Assembly: GCA_934675205.1 (NCBI GenBank)
Contig: CAKUPQ010000001.1
Span: forward strand, 186,001-250,000
Direction: 5' to 3'
DNA length: 64,000 bases
DNA from: an uncultured Flavobacteriaceae bacterium
GTDB lineage: Bacteria > Bacteroidota > Bacteroidia > Flavobacteriales > Flavobacteriaceae
Positions 15,847-25,372 of this stretch are shown one piece after another. How positions within the stretch are numbered: the stretch's first letter is position 1; each line of letters opens with the position of its first letter. The notes beneath the pieces are model-generated. The model was not told the origin of the DNA. It worked only from the letters and a program-made list of their open reading frames with translations, and did no database searches. The position numbers were made by a program, and so were the translations under genes.

Positions 15847-16887
15847 ATGCAAACCGAAAAGAAAGATATACGGAGTTTATCCAAAGAACAGTTACAAGAC
15901 TTTTTTGTTTCTAAAGGAGAAAAGGCCTTTAGAGGAAAACAGGTTTATGAGTGGCTTTGGAGCAAAAGCGTACACGATTTTAGCGATATGACCAACGTAT
16001 CCAAAGAAATCCGTGAAATGCTCGATACCCACTTCGTAATCAATCATACCGAAATTCATCAGATGCAGACAAGCGAAGACGGAACAGTCAAAAATGCTGT
16101 TCGTTTGTTTGATGAATTGATTGTGGAATCGGTTTTGATTCCGACAGAAAGCAGAACAACAGCTTGTGTTTCCTCACAAGTGGGTTGCAGTTTAGATTGT
16201 AATTTTTGTGCTACGGCAAGGCTCAAAAGAATGCGAAATCTCAATCCTGACGAAATTTATGATCAAGTCGTTACGATTGACAGACAAAGTCGTGAAAACC
16301 ACAACCGACCGCTTTCTAATATTGTGTTTATGGGAATGGGGGAGCCGCTGATGAACTACAACAATGTGATGAAAGCCATTGACAAAATCACTTCAGATGA
16401 AGGACTTGGAATGTCCCCAAAACGGATTACTGTTTCGACTTCAGGAGTTTCAAAAATGATTAAAAAAATGGCTGATGACGGAGTAAAATTCAAGTTGGCT
16501 GTTTCGCTACATTCTGCCATTGAAGAAATCCGCAACGAGATTATGCCTTTTACCAAAAACTTTCCGCTTACTGAACTTCGTGAGGCATTGCAGTATTGGT
16601 ATTCCAAAACCAAAAGTAAAATTACTTACGAATACGTGGTTTGGAAAGACATAAACGATGACCAAAAGTCAATCGAAGCACTCGTTAAATTCTGTAAATA
16701 CGTTCCCTGCAAAGTAAACCTTATCGAATACAATCCGATTGATGACGGAATATTTCAACAAGCTCCCGATTCTGCTATTGAGAATTATATCCAAGCTCTC
16801 GAAAGAAACAATATTGTAGTCAAAGTTCGTAGAAGTCGTGGAAAAGACATTGATGCGGCCTGTGGTCAATTAGCGAATAAAAGCTAA
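15847..16887 (+). CDS. rlmN: Dual-specificity RNA methyltransferase RlmN (23S rRNA A2503 / tRNA A37)
   Basis: Radical-SAM enzyme that methylates C2 of A2503 in 23S rRNA, and A37 of some tRNAs. 346 residues. The N-terminal helical domain begins IRSLSKEQLQDFFVSKGEKA. The radical-SAM cluster motif CSLDCNFC (CxxxCxxC) is near residue 117-124. The SAM-binding GMGEPLMNYNNV block is near 165, and the C-terminal ACGQL carries the second catalytic Cys. All key residues are present. It is followed 4 bp later by a convergent TPR gene. Confidence 0.94.
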   Translation: MQTEKKDIRSLSKEQLQDFFVSKGEKAFRGKQVYEWLWSKSVHDFSDMTNVSKEIREMLDTHFVINHTEIHQMQTSEDGTVKNAVRLFDELIVESVLIPTESRTTACVSSQVGCSLDCNFCATARLKRMRNLNPDEIYDQVVTIDRQSRENHNRPLSNIVFMGMGEPLMNYNNVMKAIDKITSDEGLGMSPKRITVSTSGVSKMIKKMADDGVKFKLAVSLHSAIEEIRNEIMPFTKNFPLTELREALQYWYSKTKSKITYEYVVWKDINDDQKSIEALVKFCKYVPCKVNLIEYNPIDDGIFQQAPDSAIENYIQALERNNIVVKVRRSRGKDIDAACGQLANKS

Positions 16888-16891
16888 TCCG

Positions 16892-18664
16892 TTAGACGCT
16901 ATCTCCTCTCAAAATCCGATATTCTTTTCGGGCATCAATAAAGTAAATACTGTCCTGATGATTGAAAATAATTTTTTCGTAGAGCTCTTTGGCTTTTTCG
17001 GGATTTGCCAAATGTTTGTTGTAGATTTCGGCTGAAAAATACAGCGCTTCATCAAGGTAAATTCCGTCAGAAAAATACTGAATAATAGTGTTGTAATGTT
17101 GCAAAGCCTCTTGATGTTTTCCTTGTTTTTCCAAAAGATTTCCGACTCTCAAAAGCGTAACTGCTTCGATTTCTTCGCCTTTGTGTTCTTTCAGAATCTG
17201 ATTAAACTGCTCCAAAGCCTGTTCTTTTTTGTCTTTATAAACCAAAAAATCAGCTTTGGCAAACTTTTTCAGAGCCGTATAAGTTGAATCACTTGCTGTG
17301 TCGTTGATAAGCAGGTACAAATCAAGAGCATCGTTGGCAATAAGTTGCGAAAACGAAGTTTTCAATACCGAAAGTTGTTTTAAAGCCCAAGGAAAATCGC
17401 CTTTGTAATAGCTTGTTTTTGCAATTTTCAGACTTGCCTGATGACCGACTTCGTGGTTTTTTAAATCGGTTTCCACTTGAGAATAATAGATAAGTGCCTG
17501 ATTGAATTTTTCTTCGTACAGGAGCATATCTGCCAGTTCCATTTTGACGTTTGCTTTCCCGAAAGTATTGATATTCAAATTTAAAAGCTCATTCAGAATC
17601 TGTTGTGCCTCTTTCGGATTGTCCAACTGAAAACCGATAAATCGGGCTTGTAATAATTGCAAATCAAGGGTTGAGGCACTTTTTCCGAATTCATTAATCA
17701 GACTTTCCAACTCGGTTTTGATTTTCGGATATTCTTTCGGATTGGCTGTTTTAATTTTGATTTCGAGTAAGGAAGTTCTGACAAAAAGCTGTGTTTCCGA
17801 ATCGTGGGCATTTTCTAAAATGAACGTATAAATTTCTTTAGCCAAATTATAATTTTCTTCCTCAACAGCTATTTCCGAAAGGTTGATGATGTTTGAAAAC
17901 GATTCGGAAAAGCGTCTGTAAATGGCTTTTTCCTGTGCAAAAGCCCTGTCGTATTGTTTTTGCTGAATAAAAAACCAGCTCAAAAATTCGTTCCAGTAAA
18001 TATCCTGTGTTTTTTGGGCTTTTGTAAGCAATGATTTTCGGAGTATATCTGTAAAGCTGTCCGCAGAATCCTCAATAATAAACCGATAAAACTGACTTTG
18101 TATGGTAGGAGTGAAATTCTGATTTTTATAGGCATATTCCAGATATGATTCAATCATCATTTCCAGATTTCCGAGTTGTCCATAGATGCGGGCTTTTTGG
18201 TATTCGAAATTCAACTTATCATTTTGCGAAGTCGCATAATTATATATTTCGAGGGCTTTTTCGAGCAGGCTTTTTTGCTCAAAAGAGTAAGCAACTCCAC
18301 TGGCTTGGTTTACGTTTTCTTCAACAGCTTCAAAGGCTTTTTTGTAATATTCCTCCGCTTTTTGCTTGTTCCCCTGAAGTTGATGATTATAACCTAATTC
18401 CACAAGCATATTGACAAGCCTTGTTTTTTTCTGCCTTTCGAGAATCAGCTTTTCGGCTTTGTCAAATTGCTTTAATTCCTGATAAGATATAAGCAGATTA
18501 TTGAAAAAATTCGAATTGTTCGGATTCTGCTTATACAAATCTTCGTAAGCTACAACAGCCTTTTCAAACTGCCCTTTGTCGAAGAAATCTTTTGCCAAAG
18601 CATCATTTTGAGCAAACAGCCCAACCGAAAATAAAACCGATATAAATGTTAAAATAAATTTCAT
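16892..18664 (-). CDS. Exported tetratricopeptide-repeat protein
   Basis: 590 residues. A signal peptide (FILTFISVLFSVGLFAQN) indicates export; the cleavage site resembles LFAQN. TPR units are visible throughout, for example AKDFFDKGQFEKAVVAYEDL, AEEYYKKAFEAVEENVNQA, ALEIYNYATSQNDKLNFEYQ and, at the end, ALQHYNTIIQYFSDGIYLDE and AKELYEKIIFNHQDSIYFID. The helical scaffold probably mediates protein-protein contacts in the periplasm. No enzymatic domain is seen. Tail-to-tail with rlmN; upstream is a short lipoprotein gene on the same strand. Confidence 0.85.
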   Translation of the reverse strand: MKFILTFISVLFSVGLFAQNDALAKDFFDKGQFEKAVVAYEDLYKQNPNNSNFFNNLLISYQELKQFDKAEKLILERQKKTRLVNMLVELGYNHQLQGNKQKAEEYYKKAFEAVEENVNQASGVAYSFEQKSLLEKALEIYNYATSQNDKLNFEYQKARIYGQLGNLEMMIESYLEYAYKNQNFTPTIQSQFYRFIIEDSADSFTDILRKSLLTKAQKTQDIYWNEFLSWFFIQQKQYDRAFAQEKAIYRRFSESFSNIINLSEIAVEEENYNLAKEIYTFILENAHDSETQLFVRTSLLEIKIKTANPKEYPKIKTELESLINEFGKSASTLDLQLLQARFIGFQLDNPKEAQQILNELLNLNINTFGKANVKMELADMLLYEEKFNQALIYYSQVETDLKNHEVGHQASLKIAKTSYYKGDFPWALKQLSVLKTSFSQLIANDALDLYLLINDTASDSTYTALKKFAKADFLVYKDKKEQALEQFNQILKEHKGEEIEAVTLLRVGNLLEKQGKHQEALQHYNTIIQYFSDGIYLDEALYFSAEIYNKHLANPEKAKELYEKIIFNHQDSIYFIDARKEYRILRGDSV

Positions 18665-18677
18665 TGTTGTGTAATTT

Positions 18678-19223
18678 TTATTCCCAAGTTATTTCTTCAG
18701 ATGTGGCAGACAAAATTTCTCTATTTGATTTTTCAATTTCTATGGTTATTTTATGGGTTTTATCTGTTTCGGGTTTTAATGAAATAAAAAAATATGCAAG
18801 ATTTATTTTAGAAGGCTGAAAATTACTCACTTTATCCAAAACATATTCTCCGTCTATATTCGTTCCTCTTGCATAAACAATATCATTTAATTCATTATTA
18901 GCTAAATATTCTGAATTAAAATCAGAATCGCTTGTTATTGAAATTCTTACCAAAGGGTATTTTTCTCCACCAAACCCCTTATCACAATCAAAAGCATATA
19001 AAGAACTTCCAAAATTATTTATTTTTTTAGTTTGTGATAAATACGTAGTTCCTTCATATCGGACACTTAATGATAGATTTTCATCTTCTAAAGCAACAAA
19101 AGGATTATGGACTAATATTTTAATTCCGGAATAATCATAGTATTTGTAATCACTACAATCAAAGCAACTTAAAAGGCTAAATAGATTTAAACACAAAATA
19201 ATAGTTAAAATTCTTTTTTTCAT
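18678..19223 (-). CDS. Putative lipoprotein of unknown function
   Basis: 181 residues, family not recognised. The N-terminus KKRILTIILCLNLFSLLSCFDC has a lipobox LLSC, so it is probably an envelope lipoprotein. The rest is rich in beta-forming residues (NLSLSVRYEGTTYLS, KINLAYFFISLKPETD, THKITIEIEKSNREI) and has no catalytic motif. It lies 13 bp upstream of the TPR gene on the same strand and may be co-transcribed with it. AT-richer codons than its neighbours. Confidence 0.65.
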   Translation of the reverse strand: MKKRILTIILCLNLFSLLSCFDCSDYKYYDYSGIKILVHNPFVALEDENLSLSVRYEGTTYLSQTKKINNFGSSLYAFDCDKGFGGEKYPLVRISITSDSDFNSEYLANNELNDIVYARGTNIDGEYVLDKVSNFQPSKINLAYFFISLKPETDKTHKITIEIEKSNREILSATSEEITWE

Positions 19224-19336
19224 TTCAAGGAATTTTATGGTTTGAAATTACAGCTAATGAACAAAGATAACTCTTAAAACATTCATTCAAAAAAGTTTAA
19301 AGTTTTTTTGTGAATATTTATTAAGAGTGTTTGTTA

Positions 19337-19366
19337 TTGACATTACAACTAAAAAAAGTACCTTTG
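19337..19366 (+). promoter_or_regulatory. Consensus promoter for ffh
   Basis: TTG at 19337-19339, 19-bp spacer and TACCTTTG at 19359-19366, 28 bp before the ffh ATG. Confidence 0.75.
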
Positions 19367-19394
19367 CAACCGCAACAAAAAGACACTTATTCTT

Positions 19395-20732
19395 ATGTTC
19401 AATAATTTAACAGACAAATTAGACAAGGCTTTCCACGTTCTGAAAGGACACGGAAAAATTACCGAAATAAACGTAGCAGAAACGCTTAAAGAAGTTCGCA
19501 GGGCATTGCTTGATGCGGACGTTAATTTCAAGATTGCTAAAGAATTTACCAACAGAGTAAAGGATAAAGCAATCGGAGAAAACGTACTTACAACTCTCCA
19601 ACCCGGACAATTAATGGTAAAAATCGTCAAAGACGAATTGACCGAACTTATGGGAGGAGAAACAGCAGGAATCAACCTTTCCGGGAATCCGACAATTATT
19701 TTAATGTCAGGACTTCAAGGTTCAGGAAAAACGACTTTTTCGGGAAAATTGGCAAATTTCTTAAAGACAAAAAAATCCAAAAAACCGCTTTTGGTTGCCT
19801 GTGATATTTATCGTCCGGCTGCTATCAATCAGTTGCACGTAGTGGGAGAACAAATCGGAGTGGAAGTGTATTCCGAGCCTGAAAACAAAAATGCAGTTGA
19901 AATTGCTCAGAATGCTATCAAACATGCCAAAGCCAACGGATTTAATGTCGTAATTGTCGATACAGCAGGTCGTTTGGCTGTTGATGAGCAGATGATGACC
20001 GAAATTGCCAATGTTCACAAAGCTATCGAGCCTCACGAAACGCTTTTCGTAGTGGATTCGATGACAGGACAAGATGCGGTAAATACAGCAAAAGCATTTA
20101 ACGACAGACTGAATTTTGACGGAGTTGTCCTTACAAAATTAGACGGAGATACTCGAGGAGGAGCTGCTATTTCGATTAAATCGGTAGTAAATAAACCGAT
20201 AAAATTCATCGGAACAGGAGAGAAAATGGAGGCTATTGATGTGTTCCACCCGTCTCGTATGGCAGACCGAATTCTCGGAATGGGAGATGTGGTTTCGCTT
20301 GTGGAAAGGGCTCAAGAGCAGTATGATGAGGAAGAGGCTCGTAAAATCCAAAAGAAAATCGCTAAAAACGAATTTGGTTTTGACGATTTCTTGGTTCAAA
20401 TTCAGCAAATCAAGAAAATGGGTAATATGAAAGACCTGATGGGAATGATTCCGGGAGCAGGGAAAGCTCTTAAAGATGTTGAAATTGAGGACGATGCTTT
20501 CAAGCATATCGAGGCAATTATCCATTCGATGACTCCAAAGGAAAGAAGTAAACCGTCTATCATTGACCATAAAAGAAAAACGAGAATTGCCAAAGGCTCG
20601 GGAACGAAAATGGAGCAGGTAAACCAACTGATGAAGCAATTCGACCAAATGAGCAAAATGATGAAAATGATGCAGGGAGGAGGAGCAAAAAATATGATGA
20701 AAATGATGGGAGGAATGCCCGGGATGAGATAG
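19395..20732 (+). CDS. ffh: Signal recognition particle protein Ffh (SRP54)
   Basis: GTPase that binds signal sequences on nascent chains and delivers ribosomes to FtsY and SecYEG. 445 residues. N domain (MFNNLTDKLDKAFHVLKGHG) is followed by the G domain: GLQGSGKTTFSGKLA (P-loop, near residue 105), DTAGR near 188, TKLDGDTRGG near 248 and GTGEKMEAIDVFHPSRMADR. The M domain carries the RNA-binding helix MTPKERSKPSIIDHKRKTRI and a Met-rich tail (QMSKMMKMMQGGG) that forms the signal-sequence groove. Complete. Confidence 0.95.
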   Translation: MFNNLTDKLDKAFHVLKGHGKITEINVAETLKEVRRALLDADVNFKIAKEFTNRVKDKAIGENVLTTLQPGQLMVKIVKDELTELMGGETAGINLSGNPTIILMSGLQGSGKTTFSGKLANFLKTKKSKKPLLVACDIYRPAAINQLHVVGEQIGVEVYSEPENKNAVEIAQNAIKHAKANGFNVVIVDTAGRLAVDEQMMTEIANVHKAIEPHETLFVVDSMTGQDAVNTAKAFNDRLNFDGVVLTKLDGDTRGGAAISIKSVVNKPIKFIGTGEKMEAIDVFHPSRMADRILGMGDVVSLVERAQEQYDEEEARKIQKKIAKNEFGFDDFLVQIQQIKKMGNMKDLMGMIPGAGKALKDVEIEDDAFKHIEAIIHSMTPKERSKPSIIDHKRKTRIAKGSGTKMEQVNQLMKQFDQMSKMMKMMQGGGAKNMMKMMGGMPGMR

Positions 20733-20738
20733 TTTTGT

Positions 20739-21416
20739 TTAGCTTAAGTGTGTTTTAACTTTCTCCAAAACACTCGTAAAAGTTGGCTTTTCGGAAAGAA
20801 TGATGTTTTTGGTATAAGGCTCTAAAGCCTGTGAAGTTGTCGTTCCGATACAAAAGCAGATTTCGTCTGAAATTGTATTTTGTTCCAAAAAGCTATACAC
20901 TCCCGATGGACTGAAAAACAAAATCACATCAAATTTTCCGTTTATTTTTTGGGAAGAAAATTCATTTTTATAGACCTGAATTTCGTGGAATTCGATTTTA
21001 TTTTCTCTGAAAAAATCAGGCAAAACATCTCGCCTTAAATTCCCGCAAAAAAAAGCAAACGATTTATCGGAGTATTTTTCAGCAATAATTTTAGTCAAAT
21101 CTTCTGCATAATGCGTAAAATCCAAGACTTTAAAACCATTTTTTTCGAGTAGCTCTTTGGTTTTTTCTCCCACACAAATACATTTGATTTGTTTCAGAAA
21201 TTCGATTTTTTTGTTTTGCAGAACACTCAAAACAGCATTTTTACTTGTAAAAAGAAGTAAATCTATATTTAATATTCCTGTCTGCCGACAGGCAGGAATG
21301 TCAAATTGCAATAATTCGATTCTGATAAAATCTTCATCAATCAAATCAAAATCTGAAAGAAAAGTTCTTTCGGATTTCGTAAGTTTTTTGGTAGAAAGTA
21401 TTTTGATTTTGGGCAT
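20739..21416 (-). CDS. hemD: Uroporphyrinogen-III synthase with a repeat insertion
   Basis: Converts hydroxymethylbilane to uroporphyrinogen III in heme biosynthesis. 225 residues, the divergent two-lobe HemD fold: KIKILSTKKLTKSE start, LLLFTSKNAVLSVLQ (lobe switch), CICVGEKTKELLEKNG, and VILFFSPSGVYSFLEQN with CIGTTTSQAL near the C-terminus, which are the usual HemD landmarks. Residues ~39-47 (IPACRQTGI) are encoded by a palindromic repeat at 21274-21299 and are absent from the expected fold, so this is a tolerated insertion. It is convergent with ffh across 6 bp. Confidence 0.85.
   Translation of the reverse strand: MPKIKILSTKKLTKSERTFLSDFDLIDEDFIRIELLQFDIPACRQTGILNIDLLLFTSKNAVLSVLQNKKIEFLKQIKCICVGEKTKELLEKNGFKVLDFTHYAEDLTKIIAEKYSDKSFAFFCGNLRRDVLPDFFRENKIEFHEIQVYKNEFSSQKINGKFDVILFFSPSGVYSFLEQNTISDEICFCIGTTTSQALEPYTKNIILSEKPTFTSVLEKVKTHLS
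21274..21299. repeat. Palindromic repeat inserted in frame in hemD
   Basis: ATTCCTGTCTG and CAGGCAGGAAT form 11-bp arms (one G-T pair) around CCGA. Its core also occurs at 2529-2567. Read on the minus strand it encodes IPACRQTG. Confidence 0.8.
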
Positions 21417-21499
21417 AGAGAAACAATTGTTTTTTGCAAAGATTCCAATTTTAATTCATATTTTGCACTCAAATTCAAAAAACTAATCGTTTTAGATAA

Positions 21500-23413
21500 A
21501 TGAAATTTTCAAAAATCTTTATTTTCTTACTTTTTTTTGGTGCTGTACAGTTCATTTTTTCTCAAGACAGTAAATCATCAGTTTTAAATATTTCTCAGGA
21601 TTTAAAAGAAAATACCAATATCGTTTTTCGTAAAAATCACATAGAAATAAATATAAGCTCACAAAACAAAATGACAACCAATGAGAACATTTATGTAACT
21701 TTTTTAAATGAATTGGGGTGGAGAAATTTTGAATTGGGAGAATATTACGACAAATCAAACAAAATCAAAAGCATAGAAGCGGTTGTATATAATACTTTCG
21801 GAAAAGAAATCAAAAAAATAAAACGTTCCGATTTCAAAGACAGCAGTTTAGCTGACGGTTTTTCAGTTTATACGGACAACCGAATGCTTTTTTTGGATTA
21901 TACTCCTACAGATTATCCGTTTACCATTAAATATTCAAGCATTGTTGAAACATCAAATACTGCTTTTATTCCTCAATGGTTTCCGATTTCTTCTACACAC
22001 ATAGGTATTGAAGAATCTTCCATTACCATTACCTATCCCCCTGATTTGGGGTTTAGATATAAGGAATATAATTTTGAAAATTATCCCATAGAAAAGACAG
22101 AAACCGCAAATTCGATTACTTTTCGCTTAACAAATTTTCCTGCCATAAAACATGAAGATTATACTCCTTCGTTAATCAGATTTGCTCCCTATGTTCGTTT
22201 TGCTTTGCAAAAATTCCATTTAGAAGGTGTAATCGGAGAAGCCTCCTCTTGGGAAGAATTAGGAAAATGGATAAACAACTCTCTTCTTGCACAAACTAAT
22301 GACCTTTCGGAAATGACCAAGGAAAAAATCCGTGAGCTTGTGAAAAACGAACCCGACAACAGAAAAAAAGCAGAAAAAATATACAAATACGTTCAGGACA
22401 AAACCCGCTATGTAAGTATTCAGCTGGGTATTGGAGGCTGGAAGCCTATGAATGCCAAAGATGTGGACAGATTGGGGTACGGAGATTGTAAAGCTCTTAC
22501 AAATTATACTAAAGCCTTGTTGGAAGCTGTAGATATTCCGTCATATTACAGTATCATACACAGCAGTTCTGCCAAAAGAAATATGAGTGAGGATTTTGTA
22601 TCAATGCAGGGAAATCACATTATTTTGGCTGTCCCTTCGGATAATAATGATTTGTATTGGCTCGAATGTACAAGTCAAACCATACCTTTCAATTTTATCG
22701 GAAGCAGTAATGATGACCGACTTGTTTTATCTATAAAAGACGGAGAAGCCGGGCTGAAAAGAACTCACATTTATGAAACGAAAAACAATTCCCAAATAAG
22801 TAAAGCCCAATATTCTATAGACCAAAAAGGAACTATAAAAGGAACTATTGACATTATAACACAGGGGATTCAGTACGGAGACCGGTTTTATCTCGAAAGA
22901 CAACCGGTAGAGGAAGTAAATAAATATTATAAAAACTATTTTTCAAATATCAATAATCTTACATTGGAAGATATTAAATTTTCCAACAATACGGATTCTT
23001 TAATCTTTACAGAAAATATTTCGCTGGAAGCTGATAATTATACAGACATAAGTGGAGAAAGAATCATTTTTGTTGTAAACGCTTTTAATCAGTATAAGAG
23101 GATTCCGCAGCGATACAGAAGAAGATCTACTCCTTTTGAGGTTTCGAGAGGTTTTAGTGATTACGATGAATTTGTGGTTGCCCTACCAAGTAACTATACA
23201 ATTGAAGCAATACCTGATAACTTTGAGATTAAAACAAAGTTTGGAGAATACAAAATAGAGTTCATTTTGGAAAACGAAAACCAAATAATGTATAAGCGTA
23301 CATTGATTTCTTACGAAGGTTTTTATCCTAAAGAAGATTATGAAGATTTCAGGAATTTCAGAGAGCAGGTCTCCAGAAATGACAACGCAAAAATAGTAAT
23401 GGTTAAAAAATAA
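21500..23413 (+). CDS. DUF3857 domain-containing transglutaminase-like exported protein
   Basis: 637 residues. A signal peptide (FIFLLFFGAVQFIFSQD) precedes a DUF3857 region (~50-220) and a transglutaminase-like core at about 290-380. In the core, GYGDCKALTNYTKALLEAVD carries the candidate catalytic Cys, with His in QGNHIILAVP and an Asp/Glu downstream. A beta-rich C-terminal domain follows. It is therefore likely an enzyme acting in the periplasm or at the outer membrane, but no substrate is known. It lies 21 bp upstream of a paralogue and both precede aroA on the same strand. Confidence 0.85.
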   Translation: MKFSKIFIFLLFFGAVQFIFSQDSKSSVLNISQDLKENTNIVFRKNHIEINISSQNKMTTNENIYVTFLNELGWRNFELGEYYDKSNKIKSIEAVVYNTFGKEIKKIKRSDFKDSSLADGFSVYTDNRMLFLDYTPTDYPFTIKYSSIVETSNTAFIPQWFPISSTHIGIEESSITITYPPDLGFRYKEYNFENYPIEKTETANSITFRLTNFPAIKHEDYTPSLIRFAPYVRFALQKFHLEGVIGEASSWEELGKWINNSLLAQTNDLSEMTKEKIRELVKNEPDNRKKAEKIYKYVQDKTRYVSIQLGIGGWKPMNAKDVDRLGYGDCKALTNYTKALLEAVDIPSYYSIIHSSSAKRNMSEDFVSMQGNHIILAVPSDNNDLYWLECTSQTIPFNFIGSSNDDRLVLSIKDGEAGLKRTHIYETKNNSQISKAQYSIDQKGTIKGTIDIITQGIQYGDRFYLERQPVEEVNKYYKNYFSNINNLTLEDIKFSNNTDSLIFTENISLEADNYTDISGERIIFVVNAFNQYKRIPQRYRRRSTPFEVSRGFSDYDEFVVALPSNYTIEAIPDNFEIKTKFGEYKIEFILENENQIMYKRTLISYEGFYPKEDYEDFRNFREQVSRNDNAKIVMVKK

Positions 23414-23434
23414 TTTTTAAATTTTTGATATCTT

Positions 23435-25372
23435 ATGAAATTAAAATCTCTTTTCGTTCTTGTATTTCTGACTCAAATACATCTGATAAATGCCCAAGAT
23501 TTTAGAATGGGCAGAGTTTCTTTGGAAGAATTGCGGGAATCTGTACACCCACAGGACTCTACTGCAACAGCAGCCGTACTTTACAAAAAAGGAGTTACCA
23601 ATTTTGGTTTGAATCCTGACGGTAGTTTTGTGATTAGAACTGAAGTTGAAACACGAATCAAAATTTACAAAAAAGAGGGACTGGACTATGCTAATTTTTT
23701 GATTTCCTATTATACAAGCGGAGAAAAAGAATCAGTAGTTTTTAATGATGCTGTAACTTATAATGAGGTTAATGGTAAAATTGAAAAAACAAAAATCAGA
23801 AGAGAAGGAGAGTTTACGGAACAGGTCAACGAATATTGGACTACAAAAAAAATAGTTCTCCCAAATGTTAAGGAAGGTTCTGTTATAGAATTCAAATATA
23901 CCTTTAAATCGCCTTATTTATCAACAATTCCTGATTGGTATTTTCAGCAAGAAATACCGGTAAACAACGTGGACTACGAAGTTTTTATACCAGAATATTT
24001 TGCATACAGAATCAATCTTAATTCAACAGATATTACAACTAAAGAACAGAATATTCCGAACAGCAATAATTATAATGATTTAAAAGTCAGTTATTCAGGA
24101 AATAACCTGCCTGCCATAAAGGTAGAAGAATATGTTACCAATATCAAAAATTATGCAGCAAATGTTAAACACGAATTGGCGAGTACGCGTTTTCCGAATA
24201 GTCTGATAAAAAATTATGTGGTAAGTTGGGAAGATGTCGTAAAATCCATTTATGATTACAACAAATTTGGAAATGAACTTAAACAGTCTTCCTATTTTGA
24301 AAACGATATACAAGGCATATCCGAAATAAGTAATCCTGTGGATAAAATGAATGCTGTATTTGATTTTGTGCAAAATAAAATGACCTGGAACAAAAAATAT
24401 GGATATGTATGTCTGGACGGTGTCAGAAAAGCATATAAAAACGGAACAGGAAATGTAGCAGAAATAAATCTGATGCTGACTAAAATGCTGCGTTCTGTCG
24501 GATTGCAGGCAAATCCTGTTTTGGTTAGCACCCGTTCCAACGGAATTTCTATTTTTCCAAGTAAAAACGCTTTTAATTACGTTATTTGCTGTGTGGAGAT
24601 GAACAACAAAAAATATCTGCTTGATGCAACCAGCAAATATGCTGTTCCCGACGTGCTTCCCACAAGAGCAATCAATTATAGCGGAAGGATAATCAGGGAC
24701 AACAAAAGTTCCGAAGAAATCCGTCTTATTCCTGACAAAAGTTCACGAAAAGTCATTTCAGGAATGTTTACTTTGAATGAAACAGGAGAAATTTCAGGAA
24801 AAGTAAGACATAACTTTATGGATTATGAAGCCTTTGATTTCAGAGAAAGTTATATCGGAGTTTCCGAAGATTCTTATTTGGAAAACCTTGAAAAAAAATA
24901 TAACGGAATAGAAATAGAAGAAGATTACAAGAGAACAAATAGCAATGAACTTTATAAGCCTTTGGTGGAAGATTTTTCGATGAAAACTAACAATTTTGTC
25001 GATATAATCGGAGGTAAGTTATATCTTTCTCCAATGTTGCAATATCAGAGAAAAAGAAATCCGTTTACTACAGAAGAAAGAAATTACCCTATTGATTTTA
25101 TATATCCTTTTCAAGAAAAATACAGTATAAGCTACACCATACCGGAATCCTACGAAGTTGAATCTATTCCGCAATCTGTAACCATAGCTCTACCCGACGG
25201 AATCGGTATGTTCAGGTATATGATTGAAAACAAAGGAAAACAAATTCAGGTTGGAGTGGATTTTGCTATAAATCAAGCGGTAGTGCCTGAAAGCTATTAT
25301 CAAAATTTAAAGGAATTTTTCAAGTATATCGTTGACAAACAAAGTGAAAAAATCGTTTTGAAAAAAATATGA
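23435..25372 (+). CDS. DUF3857 domain-containing exported protein, transglutaminase core lacking the catalytic Cys
   Basis: 645 residues, paralogous to the previous gene. Signal peptide LFVLVFLTQIHLINAQD, then DUF3857 (VETRIKIYKKEGLDYANF). The core keeps the general pattern, but the position of GDC is occupied by GTGNVAEINLMLTKMLRSVG, with no Cys there. It is probably a non-catalytic or structural partner of the upstream protein, as paired DUF3857 genes are common in this family of bacteria. Its stop overlaps the aroA start by 4 nt (ATGA), so it is probably translated coupled to aroA. Confidence 0.83.
   Translation: MKLKSLFVLVFLTQIHLINAQDFRMGRVSLEELRESVHPQDSTATAAVLYKKGVTNFGLNPDGSFVIRTEVETRIKIYKKEGLDYANFLISYYTSGEKESVVFNDAVTYNEVNGKIEKTKIRREGEFTEQVNEYWTTKKIVLPNVKEGSVIEFKYTFKSPYLSTIPDWYFQQEIPVNNVDYEVFIPEYFAYRINLNSTDITTKEQNIPNSNNYNDLKVSYSGNNLPAIKVEEYVTNIKNYAANVKHELASTRFPNSLIKNYVVSWEDVVKSIYDYNKFGNELKQSSYFENDIQGISEISNPVDKMNAVFDFVQNKMTWNKKYGYVCLDGVRKAYKNGTGNVAEINLMLTKMLRSVGLQANPVLVSTRSNGISIFPSKNAFNYVICCVEMNNKKYLLDATSKYAVPDVLPTRAINYSGRIIRDNKSSEEIRLIPDKSSRKVISGMFTLNETGEISGKVRHNFMDYEAFDFRESYIGVSEDSYLENLEKKYNGIEIEEDYKRTNSNELYKPLVEDFSMKTNNFVDIIGGKLYLSPMLQYQRKRNPFTTEERNYPIDFIYPFQEKYSISYTIPESYEVESIPQSVTIALPDGIGMFRYMIENKGKQIQVGVDFAINQAVVPESYYQNLKEFFKYIVDKQSEKIVLKKI

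Noticed and set aside
15745..15847. rlmN start at 15745
   Set aside because: It would overlap cvpA by 71 nt, and a promoter lies at 15835; the ATG at 15847 gives a normal protein.
23435..25372. Second DUF3857 protein as a decayed gene
   Set aside because: The frame is complete and the rest of the fold is kept; only the catalytic Cys is absent, which is common in such pairs.
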